64,000 nucleotides of DNA from CAVXNB01 sp963763085. Its GTDB lineage: Bacteria > Actinomycetota > Acidimicrobiia > Acidimicrobiales > Bog-793. How positions within the stretch are numbered: the first letter of the stretch is position 1; the number at the start of each line of letters is the position of its first letter. The translations under genes were made by a program, and so were the position numbers. Positions 60,927 to 64,000 of the stretch are shown here, piece by piece. The stretch spans positions 558,001-622,000 of the forward strand of contig CAVXNB010000003.1 of NCBI GenBank assembly GCA_963763085.1, in the 5' to 3' direction. The notes beneath the pieces were generated by a model. The model was not told the DNA's origin and ran no database searches. It was given only the letters and a program-made list of their open reading frames with translations.

Positions 60927-60941
60927 CACTACTCAATTTTT

Positions 60942-61012
60942 CCCAAAACTTGCCTCCGTTAATGATTGTGACCAGTCACAATCTCTTTTGGAGGCAAGTT
61001 TGGGCTTTTTTC
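60942..61012 (+). terminator. Nested hairpin terminator between convergent genes
   Basis: An outer stem of 15 pairs (60942-60957 against 60990-61004, one bulged A) encloses a second perfect 9-bp stem GATTGTGAC/GTCACAATC (60964-60972 and 60975-60983) with a 2-base loop. A TTTTTT run follows at 61006-61011. It ends the plus-strand operon. The inner palindrome, rich in A/T, differs from the surrounding DNA and may also be a protein-binding site. Confidence 0.7.
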
Positions 61013-61061
61013 TAAACATCGGCCGCCGGGCCAGCGCCGGGCCGAGCCGGCATTGCGCCGC

Positions 61062-63267
61062 CTAGGCCGGCATCGGATCCATGTCGGACTCGTCCGACCG
61101 CTGCGCTTGGAACGTGCCATTGTCGGTGCTCCCCCACAGGCGGCGCTCCCTGATGAACGGGAGTGGGACCGAGGGGTCTGCGCTGTCGATCTCGCGGGCG
61201 AGGCGGTGGCCGTCGAAGATGCAGTCCACCATCATGCGAGGTGCTGCGGCGTCGCCGATCATGTAGACGCTTTCGACGCCGTTGCTCTCGAGAGCGGCCG
61301 GGTCGGACTTGAGCTCGTGGTAAAGGGCATCGTCCGACAGCCTCGCGGTGCACAGGACGACGGAGTCGACCTCGAACTCCTCCTTGTGCGCGGGATTCCA
61401 CACGTCGTACGCGCTGACGAGACCCGGCTCGAACCGGTCGACCATCGTCTCGGTGTGGATGTGCACTCCGAGACGATGCAGTTCGCGGTGCATCATCGGC
61501 GCCTCCAGCGTGAACTCCATGTACTTGCCGATGTCGCCACGCTGGGTGAGCAGCCACACCTCGTGGCCTTCACCAGCGAGCTTCTGGGCGATCGTCACGC
61601 CCATGTAGTACGCCTCGTTGTCGAGGACCAGCACGCGGTGACCGACTTCCTTCGTGCCGAGAGCCACTTCCATCGGCGTCGACTGCCACGGGAGGGTTGC
61701 GTCGGCACCGGGGATCGTGTCGTGCGTTGCGGAGTTGAGACCGTCGGTCGCCCAGTGACACCCCGTCGCGATGACGACGATCTCGGCCCCGTACTCCCGG
61801 ATCTGCTGGGCGTCGAGGCGGCTGCCGGTGTGGATCTCGACGTTCTTGAGCTTGTCGAGCTGGATCTGGCGGTAGTTGACGACCCGCTGCCAGTCGCCGA
61901 GTCCGCGCGCCGTACCGCGGAAGATGTTCTCCTTGCCGTCCGAGTGACCGAGGGTCGAGACCCAGTTGACGTTGCCACCGATGCTGCGCTCCGCCTCGAC
62001 GAGGTGGACGGCTGCCATCTCCCGCTTGCCGAGGACCATGGCGCACTCCATCCCGGCCGGCCCGGCCCCGACGACGAGGACGCTCTTGTCGGCGTTGCGG
62101 GCGCGGTGGAAGCGCTCAGGATGCCAGCCGCGTCGGTACTCCTCGCCGGCGGTGGCGTTCTGGGTGCACACCATCGGCGGGCCGCCGATCTCCCAGCGCG
62201 AGATGCACTGGTTGCAGCCGATGCACTCCCGGATGTCGTCGAAACGGCCCTCCTCGATCTTGTTCGGCAGGAACGGGTCCGAGATCGACGGCCGGGCGGC
62301 GCCGATGATGTCGAACTGTCCGGAGTTGATGATGGCGACCATCGTGTCGGGGTTCGTGATCCGGCCGACGCCGACGACCGGCTTGTTTGTGTGGTTGCCC
62401 GGCTTGACGGTGCCCGTGTACGGCTTCTCGTGGTTCTCCTCGAAGAACCGGGACGGGCCGGCGTTCTGCCCCCACTCGGCGATGTCGCCGACCGTCAGGT
62501 CCCAGAGGTCCACGAGGTGGTCGACGTACTCGACGAAGCGGTAGCCGTCCTTCTCGAGCTCGACGCCGGCCGGGCCGTACAGCGTGTCGACCGCGAATCG
62601 CGAGGCGATGGCGCAGTCGTCACCGACGGCTTCTCGCACCTTCTCGAGGCTCTCACGCCAGAACCGGGCGCGGTTCTCGAACGAGCCCCCGTACTTGTCC
62701 GTGCGCTTGTTCGACCAGGGGGACAGGAACTGCAACGGCAGGTAGCTGTGAGCACCGTAGACATAGATGATGTCGAAGCCGGCCGCCCGGGCCCGGATGG
62801 CACCGTCGACGTAGTACTGCTGGACCCGCTGGATGTCGTCCAGGTCCATGGTCCGGGGATAGATGTTGGACTCGAACTCGGAGGCGATCTGCGACGGGCC
62901 GCGGGGCGTGTCCCGCGACTCGTGGCACGGCGCATGGGGGCCGCCGTACCAGAGCTCGATCCCCGCCAGCGCGCCGTACTGATGCAACCGGTCGCACATC
63001 GCCTTCAGATTCTGGACGTCACCGTCGTCCCAGATCCGAGCCGATACCGCGCATGGTGTCATCGGACTCGGGGCTGATCGAGCAGTACTCCGTGCAGCAC
63101 GCCGCCCAACCACCCTCGGCCTTGATGCCCCGGTGGTAAGCCTGGAAACCAGGCTTCTCGGACCCGGCGCCGATGCAATGAGGCACCTGATAGAAGCGGT
63201 TCCTGAGGGTCTTCGGCCCGATCTGGATCGGCTCGAAAAGCACGTCGTACTTGGAGTCACGGGCCAC
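61062..63267 (-). CDS. Trimethylamine/dimethylamine dehydrogenase, one frameshift
   Basis: About 735 residues joined across a break near 63045. It is an iron-sulfur flavoprotein: an N-terminal TIM barrel (DVLFEPIQIGPKTLRNRFYQVPHC, where Cys31 matches the Cys that bonds FMN in trimethylamine dehydrogenase), then the [4Fe-4S] ligands CIGCNQC and PPMVCTQN, then VLVVGAGPAGMECAMVLG and the C-terminal Rossmann domains. The order and the AGEEYRRGWHPERF block match TMADH/DMADH. It demethylates tri- or dimethylamine to di- or monomethylamine plus formaldehyde, with ETF as acceptor. It would feed the NMG clusters. Which amine is used cannot be told. Confidence 0.85.
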
Positions 63268-63313
63268 GGGAACCTCCTGAGTCTGCTTGGTTAGGGGCGG
63301 GTTCTACGTATCC

Positions 63314-63322
63314 TCACAGTGA
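63314..63322. promoter_or_regulatory. Short palindrome in the dehydrogenase upstream spacer
   Basis: TCACAGTGA is a perfect 9-base palindrome about 50 bases upstream of the dehydrogenase start, in the 67-base gap to the TetR gene. A related GTTCACTG-type sequence lies upstream of the cluster 2 ligase (minus strand, near 37588-37595). A TetR operator is possible. Confidence 0.35.
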
Positions 63323-63334
63323 ACGAAGTTGACT

Positions 63335-64000
63335 CTAGGTGGCGGTTTCCGCTGCTGCAACAACGGCGATGTCAGGCGATGCGGGCGCCCGCCGATCGGA
63401 ATTCCACCGGGAATCCTGGCGTGAGGCAGCGAGCGAACGCAGGTGCGAAGACATGATCTCGGCCACCTTGTCGGCGGTGATCCGCTCGGGCTCGAGCATG
63501 GTCTGGATCGCCAGCCCGTCGATGAGCGCCGCCGTGCGAGCCGCTTCGTCGGCACAGTCGAGGTCGCCCGGCACCTCCGCGTCGGCCACCGCCTCCTCGA
63601 AGTGCCCCTGAAGAAGCGAACACCATTCGCCGTAGCTTCGCCGTTGCATCGTGGCCAACGGGGCGTCTCCCACGGCTCGCCCCCAGAAGCTCATCCAGAC
63701 GGTCATCGCCAGCCGGCGCTCGGTGTCGACCGGAAGCACCTCGTCGATCGCGGCCCGCACGGCCGTCAGGCCTCTCAGGCCGGCCGTGGAACGGGCAACT
63801 GCTTCGACTTCCTGGCTGTTCACCAGGCGCAGTGCGGAGAGAAGCACGTCCTCCTTGTTCTTGAAGTAGTGCGCGATCACCCCGGTCGAACAGCCGGCCT
63901 CGGCAGCGATCTCCCGGATGCTGACCCGATCGATTCCGACACGGGCCATCAGGCGCCACGTCGCCTCGAGGACCTCCTCGCGCTTCTCCGTCCGGTCGAC
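63335..64000 (-). CDS. TetR-family regulator (BetI-like), start beyond window
   Basis: At least 221 residues; the frame is open to the right edge. The helix-turn-helix is VSIREIAAEAGCSTGVIAHYFKNKEDVLLSAL, preceded by TEKREEVLEATWRLMARVGIDR. The C-terminal domain (TVWMSFWGRAVGDAPLATMQRRSYGEW) resembles BetI-type regulators of choline and betaine genes. It lies directly upstream of the amine dehydrogenase on the same strand and is the likely local regulator, perhaps with a quaternary or tertiary amine as ligand. Confidence 0.82.
   Translation of the reverse strand, partial: VDRTEKREEVLEATWRLMARVGIDRVSIREIAAEAGCSTGVIAHYFKNKEDVLLSALRLVNSQEVEAVARSTAGLRGLTAVRAAIDEVLPVDTERRLAMTVWMSFWGRAVGDAPLATMQRRSYGEWCSLLQGHFEEAVADAEVPGDLDCADEAARTAALIDGLAIQTMLEPERITADKVAEIMSSHLRSLAASRQDSRWNSDRRAPASPDIAVVAAAETAT

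Noticed and set aside
61053..63077. Plus-strand frame of 674 codons opposite the amine dehydrogenase
   Set aside because: It is antisense to a clearly conserved flavoprotein, with no family resemblance of its own.

Overview
This window is about 64 kb of very GC-rich DNA from an actinobacterium (Actinomycetota). The evidence is a WhiB-type iron-sulfur protein with the GVWGG motif, a mycobacterial-style EtfA/EtfB/EtfD set, many GTG and TTG starts, and many universal stress proteins. The class is not certain; an uncultured soil lineage such as Thermoleophilia would fit. Several otherwise well-conserved genes contain single-base frameshifts. This looks at least partly like consensus error in a long-read or metagenome assembly.

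Left edge (1 to about 5,500): an eroded stretch holds the remnant of a tyrosine recombinase, the decayed remains of an aminoglycoside-phosphotransferase-like gene and a short tRNA T-arm-like sequence. It is followed by small unlinked genes: a secreted protein, a VOC protein, a WhiB pair and pdxH.

Cluster 1 (5,541 to 23,548, all on the minus strand): an almost complete N-methylglutamate (NMG) route for methylamine. Reading in the direction of transcription it runs mgsA, mgsB, mgsC (NMG synthase), a stress protein, a molybdopterin oxidoreductase, a class I glutamine amidotransferase, gmaS, an amino-acid/amine permease, two stress proteins, mgdA-mgdB-mgdC-mgdD (four-subunit NMG dehydrogenase of the sarcosine oxidase type), fhs and fchA. 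Methylamine would be loaded onto glutamate, isomerised to NMG and oxidised to glutamate plus methylene-tetrahydrofolate. The C1 unit would then leave as formate with ATP gain, and the molybdoenzyme could oxidise the formate. An XRE-cupin regulator gene lies just upstream.

Signalling block (24,400 to 28,545): a stress protein and a KdpD/KdpE two-component system with no kdpFABC in the window, plus helically phased repeats in the upstream spacer.

Cluster 2 (28,616 to 40,930): a second, divergent copy of the module. It has another glutamine synthetase-like ligase, mgsA, mgsB and mgsC, a 141-residue protein of unknown function, a stand-alone FAD dehydrogenase, two separate GcvT-like folate proteins and a second permease. 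The dehydrogenase is split here rather than four-subunit, so the true substrate may be a different amine. It is followed by etfB, etfA and etfD (41,239 to 45,069), which would pass electrons to menaquinone.

Right part (45,072 to 60,838): a hydantoin/ureide and purine salvage region. It holds an N-carbamoyl amino-acid hydrolase, a PLP C-S lyase/synthase, a zinc-less MDR oxidoreductase, a hydantoin racemase-like protein, a hydantoinase/allantoinase, an AsnC regulator, a transketolase/pyruvate dehydrogenase E1-like protein, an adenosine/adenine deaminase, an MmgE/PrpD protein, a lone Tat-exported solute-binding lipoprotein, an SDR, a class II aldolase and a Gfo/Idh/MocA oxidoreductase. After an elaborate nested hairpin comes a tri-/dimethylamine dehydrogenase (61,062 to 63,267) with a TetR regulator running off the edge. 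This enzyme would feed methylamine into clusters 1 and 2.
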